This document shows positions 42,607 through 42,733 of a DNA stretch of 42,733 bases, one piece after another; position 1 is the stretch's first letter, and each line of letters begins with the position of its first letter. Source of the DNA: Ralstonia sp. ASV6. GTDB taxonomy: Bacteria; Pseudomonadota; Gammaproteobacteria; Burkholderiales; Burkholderiaceae. Both the position numbers and the translations under genes were made by a program. The stretch covers positions 1 through 42,733 of the forward strand of contig NZ_JAELUI010000041.1 in the NCBI RefSeq assembly GCF_016429285.1, read 5' to 3'. Below the pieces are notes generated by a model that was not told the origin of the DNA, did no database searches, and was given only the letters and a program-made list of their open reading frames with translations.

Positions 42607-42733
42607 GGGCCTGTCAGTAATTTCGTGTTCAAGGCATAACATGCCCTCAAGGAGGGTTTATGCCTCGCGAACCGAAGACCAAGCCGGTCGAGCTGCCGGC
42701 GATTCCAGCCAAGCTGCTTGAGCAGTTCGGCAA
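42607..42733 (+). mobile_element. Left end of a probable IS256-family element (partial)
   Basis: The window ends within what looks like an insertion sequence. GGGCCTGTCAGTAATTTCGT at 42607-42626 has the CTGTnnnnAATTTnGTG look of IS256-type terminal repeats and lies about 50 bp before the transposase start. The right end and target duplication are outside the window, so the boundary is tentative. Confidence 0.4.
42660..42733 (+). CDS. Start of a probable IS256-family (mutator) transposase, partial
   Basis: Only 24 codons are present: MPREPKTKPVELPAIPAKLL followed by EQFG and a split codon. The LPAIPxxLLEQF pattern is typical of the N-terminus of IS256-family transposases. An excellent ribosome site (AAGGAGGG, 42649-42656) precedes the ATG. 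The DDE catalytic residues lie beyond the window, so the family call rests on the first residues alone. Confidence 0.55.
   Translation, partial: MPREPKTKPVELPAIPAKLLEQFG

Overview
The window looks like chromosomal DNA of a Ralstonia-type betaproteobacterium (Ralstonia/Cupriavidus group). The grounds are high GC with GC-rich third positions, a metal-efflux RND operon ending in a PII-like gene, a COG0523/gamma-carbonic anhydrase/dihydroorotase cluster, and an ESPR-type trimeric autotransporter. This is inferred from protein similarity as I remember it, not from a database search. No rRNA, tRNA or CRISPR array was seen.

Left part (1-10.7 kb). A truncated MscS channel gene runs off the left edge. 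It is divergent from a three-gene operon (COG0523 GTPase, gamma-carbonic anhydrase, dihydroorotase paralogue) that resembles the zinc-limitation back-up operons of other proteobacteria. Two tandem TGCAAC-N3-GTTGC palindromes lie in front of it and are a candidate Zur operator. Then come a membrane diguanylate cyclase, an Nramp manganese transporter (mntH), a divergent OmpR-type two-component pair with an overlapping gene for a small membrane-anchored protein, and an Rrf2 regulator plus NAD(P)-binding reductase pair with palindromic operators.

Middle part (10.9-26.3 kb). A heavy-metal efflux operon encodes an unknown small protein, an outer-membrane factor, a lipoprotein adaptor, an RND pump with a His-rich loop and a PII-like protein. 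It ends at strong hairpin terminators. Next are an M1 aminopeptidase lipoprotein, a soluble double-PAS diguanylate cyclase, a TonB-dependent receptor, an exported isochorismatase-like hydrolase and a LysR regulator.

Right part (26.6-41.3 kb). This is a surface-adhesion and signalling block: a FixL/FixJ-like pair, a four-gene chaperone-usher fimbrial operon preceded by stacked inverted repeats, an eight-copy 11-bp tandem repeat, an Rcs/Bvg-like hybrid kinase (HisKA-REC-HPt) convergent with an RcsB-like regulator, and a 989-residue YadA-type adhesin with internal stalk repeats and a second head next to the anchor.

Right edge (41.4-42.7 kb). A small conserved protein of unknown function is followed by a degenerate array of about 21-nt repeats, a hairpin-rich segment and the first codons of what looks like an IS256-family transposase.

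The least explained elements are the 11-bp array (34031-34118), the 21-nt array (about 42096-42407), the structured segment at the IS junction, and the inverted-repeat clusters around the fimbrial genes.
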